A stretch of 12,245 nucleotides of DNA, from NCBI GenBank assembly GCA_903944255.1, contig CAJARE010000122.1, positions 1 through 12,245 on the forward strand, read 5' to 3'. Made by a program: the position numbers and the translations under genes. Below are positions 1-6,696 of this stretch, piece after piece. Under the pieces are notes generated by a model, which saw only the letters and a program-made list of their open reading frames with translations, was not told where the DNA came from and made no database searches. Source of the stretch: an uncultured beta proteobacterium. GTDB lineage: Bacteria > Pseudomonadota > Gammaproteobacteria > Burkholderiales > Burkholderiaceae. Numbering within the stretch: the stretch's first letter is position 1; every line of letters starts with the position of its first letter.

Positions 1-1
1 A

Positions 2-529
2 GAAATGGTGCTTTCAATTAGTGATCGAGTACCTGATCCTGAAAAAGAGCGAGATCCGAATAAGCGATCTGCTATGGAACGCGCCTTGGAGTATATGAAC
101 CTGATTCCAAATACTCCACTTAGCAGTATCGCAATCGATAAAGTTTTTATTGGATCTTGTACTAATAGTCGGATTGAAGATATTCGTGCTGCTGCAAAGG
201 TGGTTGATCGCCTTGGTAAAAAAGTGGCTGCTAATGTCAAGTTGGCTCTGGTTGTTCCTGGCTCTGGCTTGGTAAAAGCTCAGGCAGAACGTGAAGGTTT
301 AGATCGAATTTTTAAAGCTGCTGGTTTTGAGTGGCGTGAGCCTGGATGCTCCATGTGCTTGGCAATGAATGCTGATCGCTTAGAGCCAGGAGAGCGTTGT
401 GCGTCTACTTCGAATCGAAATTTTGAAGGGCGTCAGGGTAATGGTGGTAGAACTCATTTAGTGAGCCCAGCAATGGCAGCTGCTGCTGCGATTGAAGGTC
501 ATTTTGTCGATGTACGAAAAATTTCATAG
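2..529 (+). CDS. leuC: 3-isopropylmalate dehydratase large subunit LeuC, C-terminal part (5' end outside window)
   Basis: LeuC pairs with LeuD to isomerise 2-isopropylmalate to 3-isopropylmalate in the cytoplasm (leucine synthesis). It is an aconitase-type enzyme carrying a [4Fe-4S] cluster. The frame is open from the left edge and holds 175 codons of a protein that is usually about 470 residues, so roughly the first 295 residues lie upstream. The ATG at 5 is an internal methionine, not the start. The three cluster cysteines are visible: C53 of the fragment in the motif GSCTNSR, and C116 and C119 in PGCSMCLAMN. The typical end of the family follows (STSNRNFEGRQGNGGRTHLVSP, split here as STSNRNFEGRQG then NGGRTHLVSP). 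The stop TAG at 527-529 is intact and its last bases form part of the ribosome binding site of the next gene. The call is secure; only the promoter and any leucine leader cannot be seen. Confidence 0.97.
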   Translation, partial: EMVLSISDRVPDPEKERDPNKRSAMERALEYMNLIPNTPLSSIAIDKVFIGSCTNSRIEDIRAAAKVVDRLGKKVAANVKLALVVPGSGLVKAQAEREGLDRIFKAAGFEWREPGCSMCLAMNADRLEPGERCASTSNRNFEGRQGNGGRTHLVSPAMAAAAAIEGHFVDVRKIS

Positions 530-532
530 GGG
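528..532 (+). promoter_or_regulatory. Ribosome binding site that decides the lipoprotein start
   Basis: AGGGG lies 7 bases before the GTG at 540 and shares its first two bases with the leuC stop codon. It supports GTG 540 over the two in-frame upstream alternatives, TTG 492 and ATG 510, which lie inside leuC and would spoil the signal peptide. The arrangement suggests that translation of the lipoprotein is coupled to termination of leuC. Confidence 0.7.
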
Positions 533-539
533 TATTACT

Positions 540-758
540 GTGCGCAAATTTCCTAGTATTTCCTTAATTACTCGTTTAGCTCTAGTTGGATTTGTGGGCT
601 TAGTCATTTCGGCTTGCAATAGCACTATGGAAGGCATGGGCAAAGATTTGCAAACCATGGGTAAAGCCATGGGTGGCTCGAGTTCTACCCCAAAAAAACA
701 AGCTCCACCTGATTCTCAAACTCAGGGTAAGGATGTCGTTGTCACCCCTGTGAAGTAA
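540..758 (+). CDS. Small entericidin-like lipoprotein
   Basis: This is a predicted 72-residue lipoprotein read from GTG 540. The N-terminus has basic residues (R2, K3, R12), a hydrophobic run (about 13-23) and a lipobox ending VISAC, with C26 as the expected lipidated residue. The residue after the cysteine is Asn, not the Asp of inner-membrane retention, so outer-membrane sorting is inferred. The mature part starts CNSTMEGMGKDLQTMGKAMGG, matching the entericidin EcnA/EcnB pattern (CNT..G.G.D....G..I). After it comes a tail of about 25 residues rich in Ser, Pro, Gln and Lys that the roughly 40-48 residue E. coli entericidins lack. The gene sits between leuC and leuD, 10 bases after leuC and 31 before leuD, a position I recall for Burkholderiales genomes. 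E. coli entericidins act as an antidote/toxin lipoprotein pair, but only one gene is present here and its function is unknown. The family call is likely; the biological role is not established. Confidence 0.75.
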   Translation: MRKFPSISLITRLALVGFVGLVISACNSTMEGMGKDLQTMGKAMGGSSSTPKKQAPPDSQTQGKDVVVTPVK

Positions 759-789
759 ATCAATAGCGTTCATTAAGAGTTAAAGCATT

Positions 790-1437
790 ATGGAAAAATT
801 TACGGTTTATAAAGGTTTAGTCGCTCCGCTTAACCGCGAGAACGTCGATACTGACGCAATCATTCCTAAGCAATTTTTAAAGTCGATTAAGAAAACTGGC
901 TTTGGTCAAAATCTTTTTGACGAATGGCGTTATCTTGATCATGGTGAACCAGGCCAAGAGTGCAGCACTAGACCCCTTAATCCCGACTTTATTCTGAACC
1001 AAGCACGCTATAAGGGCGCCGGTATCTTGCTAGCGCGTAAGAATTTTGGTTGCGGTAGTTCTCGTGAGCACGCTCCTTGGGCGCTGGATCAATTCGGTTT
1101 CAGAGCCATTATTGCCCCTAGCTTTGCAGATATCTTTTTCAATAACTGCTTTAAAAATGGCCTGTTACCAATTGTGTTGACAGAGCAGCAGGTAGATCAC
1201 CTTTTTAATGAAACAATCGCTTTTAATGGATATCAGCTCACAATTGACCTAGAGGCTCAGCAGGTGCTTGCCCCTGATGGGACAGCCTATAGCTTTGAGG
1301 TCGCCCCCTTTAGAAAGTACTGCCTAGTCAATGGCTTGGACGATATTGGCTTAACTCTGCGCCATGCAGATAAAATCAAGGCTTATGAAGCTGAGCGCAT
1401 CCTAAAAATGCCTTGGCTGACAACTCAATTGCCGTAA
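790..1437 (+). CDS. leuD: 3-isopropylmalate dehydratase small subunit LeuD
   Basis: LeuD is the swivelling small subunit that completes the LeuCD isomerase of leucine synthesis. The 215-residue product has the normal length for the proteobacterial form. Visible marks are NVDTDAIIPKQFLK (residues 18-31), the substrate-binding loop GCGSSREHAPWAL (87-99) and the following segment FRAIIAPSFADIFFNNCFKNG (104-124, quoted in part), all typical of the aconitase swivel domain. ATG 790 is chosen because the protein start MEKFTVYKGLVAPLNRENVD matches the family. An AAGAG about 10 bases upstream is a modest ribosome binding site. The gene follows the lipoprotein gene by 31 bases and precedes leuB by 23, so it is part of the leu operon. 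Confidence 0.97.
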   Translation: MEKFTVYKGLVAPLNRENVDTDAIIPKQFLKSIKKTGFGQNLFDEWRYLDHGEPGQECSTRPLNPDFILNQARYKGAGILLARKNFGCGSSREHAPWALDQFGFRAIIAPSFADIFFNNCFKNGLLPIVLTEQQVDHLFNETIAFNGYQLTIDLEAQQVLAPDGTAYSFEVAPFRKYCLVNGLDDIGLTLRHADKIKAYEAERILKMPWLTTQLP

Positions 1438-1460
1438 TTTTGTAGAGTTAAGGGCCTTTC

Positions 1461-2531
1461 ATGAAAATTGCAGTTCTACCGGGCGACGGAATCGGCCCGG
1501 AAATCGTTGCTCAAGCCGTTCGCGTACTAAAAGTACTCGGTCCAAAGTTTGATATGGAAGAAGCCCCAGTCGGTGGCGCCGCTTTTGATATCTCAGGCCA
1601 CCCATTGCCGCCGACAACTTTAGAGTTAGCCAAAAAAGCAGATGCGATTTTGTTTGGCGCTGTAGGTGACTGGAAATATGACACCCTTCCACGTGAGCAT
1701 CGTCCAGAGCAAGCCATTTTAGGTTTGCGTAAACACTTAGAACTCTTTGCAAACTTTAGACCAGCGATTTGCTATCCAGAATTAACATCAGCATCTAGTT
1801 TGAAGCCTGAGATTATTGGTGGTCTAGATATTTTGATTGTGCGCGAGCTCAATGGCGATATTTATTTTGGCCAACCTCGTGGTAGTCGTAGTTCAGAGTT
1901 GCCATTATTTAAAGGCGCACGTGAGTGCTTTGACACCATGCATTACAGTGAGCCCGAAGTAGAGCGTATTGGACGAGTGGCATTTGAAGCAGCACGTAAG
2001 CGTGACAAGAAGGTTTGTAGCGTTGATAAGGCCAACGTACTAGAGACCTCACAGCTATGGCGCGAAGTCATGATTCAGGTTGCGAAAGATTATCCAGATG
2101 TGGAGTTATCGCATATGTATGTCGATAATGCAGCAATGCAATTGGTTAAAGCGCCAAAAGCATTTGATGTAGTAGTGACCGGCAATCTTTTTGGTGACAT
2201 TCTTTCTGATGAAGCTGCTATGTTGACAGGCTCTATTGGGATGCTGCCTTCAGCATCTTTAGATAAGAACAATAAAGGTCTATATGAGCCAAGCCATGGA
2301 TCTGCACCAGATATTGCTGGCAAGGGCATAGCTAATCCATTGGCCACCATTTTGTCTGCTGCGATGATGTTGCGTTATTCCTTAGGAATGCCTGCGGATG
2401 CAGATCGGATAGAAAAGGCTGTCCAGAAAGTATTGGCACAAGGCTTACGAACTGCTGATATTTATACCGACGGAACCAAAAAAGTGTCTACTGTTCAAAT
2501 GGGCGACGCCGTAGTGGCAGCCCTTTCGTAG
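1461..2531 (+). CDS. leuB: 3-isopropylmalate dehydrogenase LeuB
   Basis: LeuB oxidatively decarboxylates 3-isopropylmalate to 2-oxoisocaproate with NAD+, the last leucine-specific step before transamination. The 356-residue length is normal. Family features seen are the N-terminal LPGDGIGPEI (6-15), substrate arginines in LRKHLELFANFRP (R90, R100) and VREL (R128), Y135, K190 in the SVDKANVL segment, the metal aspartates D222, D246 and D250 (VDNAAMQ and GDILSDEA), and the dinucleotide loop GSAPDIAGKGIANP (280-293). AAGGG at 1450-1454 is a good ribosome binding site 6 bases before the ATG. The next gene, asd, is 54 bases away, the widest gap in the window, which may mark the end of the leu operon proper. 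Confidence 0.98.
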   Translation: MKIAVLPGDGIGPEIVAQAVRVLKVLGPKFDMEEAPVGGAAFDISGHPLPPTTLELAKKADAILFGAVGDWKYDTLPREHRPEQAILGLRKHLELFANFRPAICYPELTSASSLKPEIIGGLDILIVRELNGDIYFGQPRGSRSSELPLFKGARECFDTMHYSEPEVERIGRVAFEAARKRDKKVCSVDKANVLETSQLWREVMIQVAKDYPDVELSHMYVDNAAMQLVKAPKAFDVVVTGNLFGDILSDEAAMLTGSIGMLPSASLDKNNKGLYEPSHGSAPDIAGKGIANPLATILSAAMMLRYSLGMPADADRIEKAVQKVLAQGLRTADIYTDGTKKVSTVQMGDAVVAALS

Positions 2532-2585
2532 GTATTAAGCACCTTAGTAAATATTGAGATCATATTTAATAGATAGTTAATCATT

Positions 2586-3743
2586 ATGGCAAATACAAAA
2601 ACTCCTTTAGTAGGTTTGGTTGGCTGGCGTGGCATGGTAGGTAGCGTGCTAATGGAAAGAATGCTAGCTGAAAAAGATTTTGACCTCATCGAGCCCGTAT
2701 TTTTTAGTACTAGTCAGGTAGGTGGAGAGGTGCCCTTGTTAAATGGTCAAAAAGTGACCAAGAGCGAAGCTACATTACAAGATGCCAATGATATTAAGGC
2801 CTTGTCGCGTTGCGATATTATTTTGACGTGTCAAGGTGGCGATTACACCAATGAAATTTTCCCAAAACTGCGCGCTGCAGGTTGGAGTGGGCATTGGATT
2901 GATGCTGCTAGTGCATTGCGCATGAAGGATGATGCGATATTAGTCTTAGACCCAATAAACCGCCCTGTGATTGATAAAGCTTTGTCTGCAGGTGGAAAGA
3001 ATTGGATCGGCGCTAATTGCACTGTGAGCTTGATGATGATGGCAATGGGCGGCTTAGTAAAAGCGGACATGGTGGAATGGATCAGCGCGATGACTTACCA
3101 AGCTGCATCGGGTGCTGGCGCCCAAAATATGCGTGAATTACTCCTGCAAATGGGTGCCTTGCATGATAGTGTGGCAACTGAGTTGGCGGATCCATCTTCT
3201 TGGATTTTGGATATTGATCGCAAGGTGACTGAGGCATTACGGTCTTCTGATTTTCCGAAGAAGAATTTTCGTAATACAGCCTTAGCTGGTAGCTTAATTC
3301 CTTGGATTGATGTTCCCGTAGAGCATGGTCAAACTAAAGAAGAGTGGAAGGGCGGATCAGAGTTCAATAAGCTCCTCGGCCATTCTGCATTCCGCTCTCC
3401 AGGAAGTATTCCGATTGATGGTTTATGTGTCCGCGTTGGTGCAATGCGCTGTCACTCTCAAGGTTTAACAGTCAAGCTCAAAAAGGATGTCCCTTTAAAA
3501 GAAATTGAAGCCATTCTTGCTAATGACAATCAGTGGGTCAAAGTAGTTCCTAATGATCGTGAGGCTACTGAGCGTGATTTATCTCCAGCCGCAGTCAGCG
3601 GCACTTTGAGGGTGCCTATTGGACGTTTGCATAAATTGGCAATGGGCCCTGAATATTTAGGCGCCTTTACTGTTGGCGATCAACTCTTGTGGGGTGCTGC
3701 AGAGCCCTTACGTCGTATGCTCAGAATTTTGCTTGAACATTAA
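2586..3743 (+). CDS. asd: Aspartate-semialdehyde dehydrogenase
   Basis: Asd reduces beta-aspartyl phosphate to aspartate semialdehyde with NADPH, the branch point to lysine/diaminopimelate, threonine and methionine. The 385-residue product belongs to the Gram-negative class: NADP loop GWRGMVGS (13-20), catalytic C145 in GANCTVSLM, Q172 in TYQAASGAGA, and R283 and H290 in CVRVGAMRCH. The spacings between these residues equal those of E. coli Asd (C135, Q162, R267, H274), so the active site appears intact. The start is a little longer than the usual one (MANTKTPLVGLVGWRG). No clear Shine-Dalgarno sequence precedes ATG 2586, where the upstream bases are AT-rich. Its stop overlaps the fimV start by one base. 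Asd beside leuB and fimV is also the Pseudomonas arrangement. Confidence 0.98.
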   Translation: MANTKTPLVGLVGWRGMVGSVLMERMLAEKDFDLIEPVFFSTSQVGGEVPLLNGQKVTKSEATLQDANDIKALSRCDIILTCQGGDYTNEIFPKLRAAGWSGHWIDAASALRMKDDAILVLDPINRPVIDKALSAGGKNWIGANCTVSLMMMAMGGLVKADMVEWISAMTYQAASGAGAQNMRELLLQMGALHDSVATELADPSSWILDIDRKVTEALRSSDFPKKNFRNTALAGSLIPWIDVPVEHGQTKEEWKGGSEFNKLLGHSAFRSPGSIPIDGLCVRVGAMRCHSQGLTVKLKKDVPLKEIEAILANDNQWVKVVPNDREATERDLSPAAVSGTLRVPIGRLHKLAMGPEYLGAFTVGDQLLWGAAEPLRRMLRILLEH

Positions 3744-3745
3744 TG
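3741..3745 (+). other. TAATG stop/start overlap, asd to fimV
   Basis: The asd stop TAA (3741-3743) shares its last A with the fimV start ATG (3743-3745). No purine-rich ribosome binding site lies in front of it, so fimV is probably translated by ribosomes re-initiating after asd. This ties production of an envelope protein to a biosynthetic enzyme. The coupling is inferred; the overlap is directly seen. Confidence 0.7.
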
Positions 3746-5119
3746 TCACGTCCAAGTCAACTGAGCGTTATAAAGGTACTTTGCTTTGTTTGGCTAAGTG
3801 GGTCTTGCTCAGCTTGGGCACTTTCTTTAGGTTCACCACAGCTCCTTTCTCGTTCAGGTGAGCCACTACGCGTTGAAATTCCGATTCGGCTTGGTGCAGA
3901 TGAAGAGGCTGCTCTATCTAGCCTAAAAGCAGCGTTGCCCCAAAAGGAGGTGTTTGAGCGCTTAGGGATTTCACAAAAAATATTAGAGCTCAATCCCCAG
4001 GTGATGGTCTATCGCAATCGTCAAGAGCGATTAATGGTTCTGGTGGAGACAGTCAATCCAGTGCCTATTAGCGATGACCCCTTTTTAGATTTGCTCATTA
4101 ATCTGAATTGGTCGAGTGGTAGGCTGACAAAAACGTATACCTTGCTATTAGGCGATGTTCAGAAAATACTGGTTAAACCTGGACAAACTCTTTCTGAAAT
4201 TGCTGCATTGATGGCGCCTCAACTCGATGGCGCTACCCTAGATCAAACAATGATGGCATTGTTTAAAGCAAATCCAGATGCTTTTGCAAGCGGTAGCATT
4301 AATCGCTTAGCTGCTGGGGCTGAGTTGAACAAGCCAAGTCAAGCTTTGCTGCGCTCAATCAGTCCTGCTGAAGCAAATCAGTTTGTAGCTGAGGCAAATG
4401 AGCAATGGCGTGAGGCTAAGACAGGCGAAGCAAAGGCAGATGCCAGTTCAAAAGCCAGCACTTCCACCACCGATGAAGCGCTCCAAAAAGATCGTCTGAA
4501 GATTGGGTCTAGTGCTGATAGTGGCGACGAAGAAAAACGCTTCTCCGAGGAATTGGTTGCGCAAGAAAAAGCGCTTGACCAAGCTAAATCACGAGTAGCT
4601 GAATTAGAAAAGAATATTGCAGACTTACAGCTTCTGCTGGATAAAACGAAAGAAAAGAAAGCAGTTGAAAACAACTTTGGACTGGGTGGATTTGGCCCTG
4701 CCATTTTAGCAATCGGTCTAATGGTATTGATCGGTTTAGTACTTTGGGCACTCGCTCGTAATGCCCGTCGTTCAGAGAAGTTGGATTTTATGGAGTCATC
4801 ACGCACTCCAGAAAGAAAAGAGCCAAATGTCCCGCAGGGAATGCCAGAGCGCGCTAAAGCAATATTGGCCAGCATCGATCTTGACTTGTCGAAGCCGGCC
4901 GTTAATGCAGCTTTAATACAGCCAGAGCAGGTATCAAACCCACTCCTTGACGCCTTGAGGGTTAAGTTAAATCTCGCCCGGGCCTACATTACTATCGAAG
5001 ATTTTTCAGCCGCCAAGAAATCCCTTGAAGAAATTTTACGTGTGAGTAATTCTGTTGACCCAGCGATCACGATTGAGGCACAAGGATTGCTATCGGAACT
5101 GACTCAGCGTAAGGTCTGA
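3743..5119 (+). CDS. fimV: FimV/HubP-family polar envelope protein (short form)
   Basis: The 458-residue product has the layout of FimV, an inner-membrane protein with a periplasmic peptidoglycan-binding part and a cytoplasmic tail. FimV organises cell-pole functions and type IV pili in Pseudomonas and relatives. In order: signal peptide about 1-26 (cut near SAWA-LSLG); conserved N-terminal beta domain about 27-135 (LSLGSPQLLSRSGEPLRVEI is typical); LysM-like region about 140-197 (VKPGQTLSEIA); a Ser/Lys/Ala-rich charged linker; coiled coil about 264-307; membrane helix about 319-338; basic stretch RNARRSEK; and the FimV C-terminal TPR-like domain about 404-452 (LNLARAYITIEDFSAAKKSL, EAQGLL). 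It is much shorter than Pseudomonas FimV (over 900 residues), with a reduced cytoplasmic repeat/acidic section. It lies between asd and truA, exactly as in Pseudomonas. The family call rests on domain order and neighbourhood; the specific role in this organism is unknown. Confidence 0.88.
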   Translation: MSRPSQLSVIKVLCFVWLSGSCSAWALSLGSPQLLSRSGEPLRVEIPIRLGADEEAALSSLKAALPQKEVFERLGISQKILELNPQVMVYRNRQERLMVLVETVNPVPISDDPFLDLLINLNWSSGRLTKTYTLLLGDVQKILVKPGQTLSEIAALMAPQLDGATLDQTMMALFKANPDAFASGSINRLAAGAELNKPSQALLRSISPAEANQFVAEANEQWREAKTGEAKADASSKASTSTTDEALQKDRLKIGSSADSGDEEKRFSEELVAQEKALDQAKSRVAELEKNIADLQLLLDKTKEKKAVENNFGLGGFGPAILAIGLMVLIGLVLWALARNARRSEKLDFMESSRTPERKEPNVPQGMPERAKAILASIDLDLSKPAVNAALIQPEQVSNPLLDALRVKLNLARAYITIEDFSAAKKSLEEILRVSNSVDPAITIEAQGLLSELTQRKV

Positions 5120-5121
5120 GG
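5118..5121 (+). promoter_or_regulatory. Ribosome binding site of truA, overlapping the fimV stop
   Basis: GAGG overlaps the fimV TGA (5117-5119). Two adjacent in-frame starts follow, TTG 5128 (6-base spacing) and ATG 5131 (9-base spacing). The ATG is preferred because ATG is the stronger codon and the protein then begins MRIALGLQYDGS, the usual TruA beginning. Confidence 0.55.
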
Positions 5122-5130
5122 TATTTCTTG

Positions 5131-5961
5131 ATGCGTATCGCCCTAGGTCTTCAATACGATGGTAGCCCTTACTCTGGCTGGCAATCACAACTCAATGGCG
5201 ATACCGTTCAAGATGTCCTGGAGAGAGCCATTACAGCTTTTGTTGGAGACAAATCGAACTTAGCATTGCCGATACAAACCATTACTGCTGGACGAACAGA
5301 TGCTGGAGTTCATGCCCTCGGTCAAGTAGTGCATTTTGATACGCCAGTAGAGCGTGAGGACTTTTCTTGGGTGAGAGGCATTAATTCCTTTTTGCCAAAA
5401 TCGATTGTGGTCAATTGGGCCAAACCAGTTCCAGAAGAATTTAGCGCGCGTTTTTCTGCATATGAACGCACTTATATATATGCGTTGCATGCTGGTCCTT
5501 GTCGTTCACCGATGGTCGATTCTCGAGCGGGTTATCTACTTTTGCCTCCCCAGAGCTGGTTTGATGTTGAGGCTTTAAGCGCAGCGACACACTATTTGAT
5601 TGGTGAACATGATTTCACTTCCTTTCGTGCTTCGGAATGTCAAAGCAAAACCCCAGTCAAAACAATCTATTCAATCGAGATTCTTTCCCAAGAGCCTTGG
5701 CTGTATTTCCGTATTCGAGGTAATGCTTTTTTGCACCACATGGTACGTAATATCGTTGGCAGTTTTTTATTGATTGGCACAGGCAAAAGACCTCCAGAGT
5801 GGATGGGCGAGGTCTTAGCGGCAAAGGATAGAAACATGGCAGCGCCTACATTTATGGCAGATGGTCTTTATTTGGCCAAAATTGCCTACCCAGAAGAATT
5901 TCGTATTCCAGGTCCATGGCTTCAAAACTCTTGGTTGCCGACGGAGTTGACTGGGGCGTAA
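5131..5961 (+). CDS. truA: tRNA pseudouridine(38-40) synthase TruA
   Basis: TruA converts uridines 38, 39 and 40 of the tRNA anticodon arm to pseudouridine. From ATG 5131 the protein has 276 residues, a normal length. The catalytic aspartate is D57 in TAGRTDAGVHALGQVVHF (residues 52-69), equivalent to D60 of E. coli. Other family marks are the start ALGLQYDGSPYSGWQ, the ARFSAYERTYIYAL segment with its conserved Tyr/Arg, FRASECQSKTPVKTI, and FLHHMVRNIVGSFLLIG near the C-terminus. In-frame TTG 5128 would add one residue. The gene begins 11 bases after fimV and ends 27 before trpF. truA and trpF are neighbours in Pseudomonas too, so the arrangement is inherited rather than recent. Confidence 0.97.
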   Translation: MRIALGLQYDGSPYSGWQSQLNGDTVQDVLERAITAFVGDKSNLALPIQTITAGRTDAGVHALGQVVHFDTPVEREDFSWVRGINSFLPKSIVVNWAKPVPEEFSARFSAYERTYIYALHAGPCRSPMVDSRAGYLLLPPQSWFDVEALSAATHYLIGEHDFTSFRASECQSKTPVKTIYSIEILSQEPWLYFRIRGNAFLHHMVRNIVGSFLLIGTGKRPPEWMGEVLAAKDRNMAAPTFMADGLYLAKIAYPEEFRIPGPWLQNSWLPTELTGA

Positions 5962-5988
5962 TCGAGCTTCAGGCCTTATTATTCATTT

Positions 5989-6666
5989 ATGGGCTTACTC
6001 ACTCTTTCACCAGGCCATACTCGGGTCAAAATCTGTGGATTACGAACTCCAGCAGATATCGATGCAGCTGTTGCTGCAGGCGTTGATGCGGTAGGATTTG
6101 TGTTTTATCCCCCCAGCCCGCGGGCTGTGACCTCACAGATTGCTGCCCAGCTGATTGCTAGGCTTCCTACCGGTATAGATGCTGTAGGGCTATTGGTCAA
6201 TGCTACAGATGCGCAATTTGCTGCCATTAAGGCGGTTGCGCCCATTACTTTATGGCAGTTTCATGGTGATGAGACCCCGCAACGCTGTCAGGAGCTAGCA
6301 TCTGGAGAGCTCTGGATGAAGGCCGCTCGAGTAGGGGCCCAGTTCGCTTATGACGATTTTTCCTTACAATACAGGGATGCAAACGCTTTTCTGCTCGATG
6401 CCTTAGTTGAGGGTTACGGTGGGGGAGGCGTTCCTTTTGATTGGCAAGGAATTCCACAGACATGGGTAAGCGAAAACGCGCATCGGGTCGTTTTGAGTGG
6501 TGGATTGAACACGCACAACGTGGGCGAGGCAATTGCACGCCTGCATCCCTGCGCAGTTGACGTCTCTAGTGGCGTAGAAATTAGCAGGGGTGTCAAGGAT
6601 CCTGTGCTCATGACTGAGTTTGTAAAAGCAGTGCGAGCGGCAGATACGAAATCATCATCCCAATAA
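5989..6666 (+). CDS. trpF: Phosphoribosylanthranilate isomerase TrpF
   Basis: TrpF catalyses the Amadori rearrangement of N-(5-phosphoribosyl)anthranilate, the third step of tryptophan synthesis. The 225-residue product is a stand-alone monofunctional enzyme, not fused to TrpC. The general base is C16 in VKICGLRT, and the general acid is D191 in AVDVSSGVE. The barrel segments DAVGFVFYPPSPRAV (33-47), LWQFHGDE (88-95) and LLDALVEGYGGGGVPFDW (135-152) and the phosphate-binding LSGGLNTHNV (169-178) are all present, so the enzyme should be active. The start ATG 5989 has no evident ribosome binding site and follows truA by 27 bases. The first dozen residues are slightly longer than minimal family members, but no better in-frame start exists before the catalytic Cys. 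Confidence 0.96.
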   Translation: MGLLTLSPGHTRVKICGLRTPADIDAAVAAGVDAVGFVFYPPSPRAVTSQIAAQLIARLPTGIDAVGLLVNATDAQFAAIKAVAPITLWQFHGDETPQRCQELASGELWMKAARVGAQFAYDDFSLQYRDANAFLLDALVEGYGGGGVPFDWQGIPQTWVSENAHRVVLSGGLNTHNVGEAIARLHPCAVDVSSGVEISRGVKDPVLMTEFVKAVRAADTKSSSQ

Positions 6667-6684
6667 TTTGCTGTAAATAAATCA

Positions 6685-6691
6685 AAAGAGG
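6685..6691 (+). promoter_or_regulatory. Ribosome binding site of trpB
   Basis: AAAGAGG ends 5 bases before ATG 6697. It is one of the clearest ribosome binding sites in the window and contrasts with the weak sites of trpF, trpA and accD around it. Confidence 0.65.
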
Positions 6692-6696
6692 TTGCT

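Noticed and set aside
492..539. Upstream TTG 492 or ATG 510 as the lipoprotein start
   Set aside because: These would place a charged, His-containing segment before the signal peptide and lie inside leuC. GTG 540 has the better-spaced AGGGG and gives a standard lipoprotein signal.
2536..2546. Short inverted repeat TAAG-CAC-CTTA after the leuB stop
   Set aside because: A four-base AT-rich stem is too weak to act as a terminator, and no T run follows.
2532..2585. Possible promoter in the AT-rich 54-base leuB-asd gap (TTGAGA at 2554-2559, TATTTAAT at 2563-2570)
   Set aside because: The two elements are far too close together to be a -35/-10 pair, and no properly spaced partner was found for either. 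AT richness alone is not evidence.
4378..4875. 165-codon open frame on the minus strand inside fimV
   Set aside because: It lies wholly antisense to a well-supported gene. Its Ser/Ala/Phe-rich translation mirrors the Lys/Glu/Ala codons of the coiled-coil and linker, with no recognisable domain or ribosome binding site.
6115..6126. Perfect 12-base palindrome AGCCCGCGGGCT
   Set aside because: It falls in the conserved Pro-Ser-Pro-Arg-Ala codons of trpF. Codon content explains it, and no second copy was noticed.
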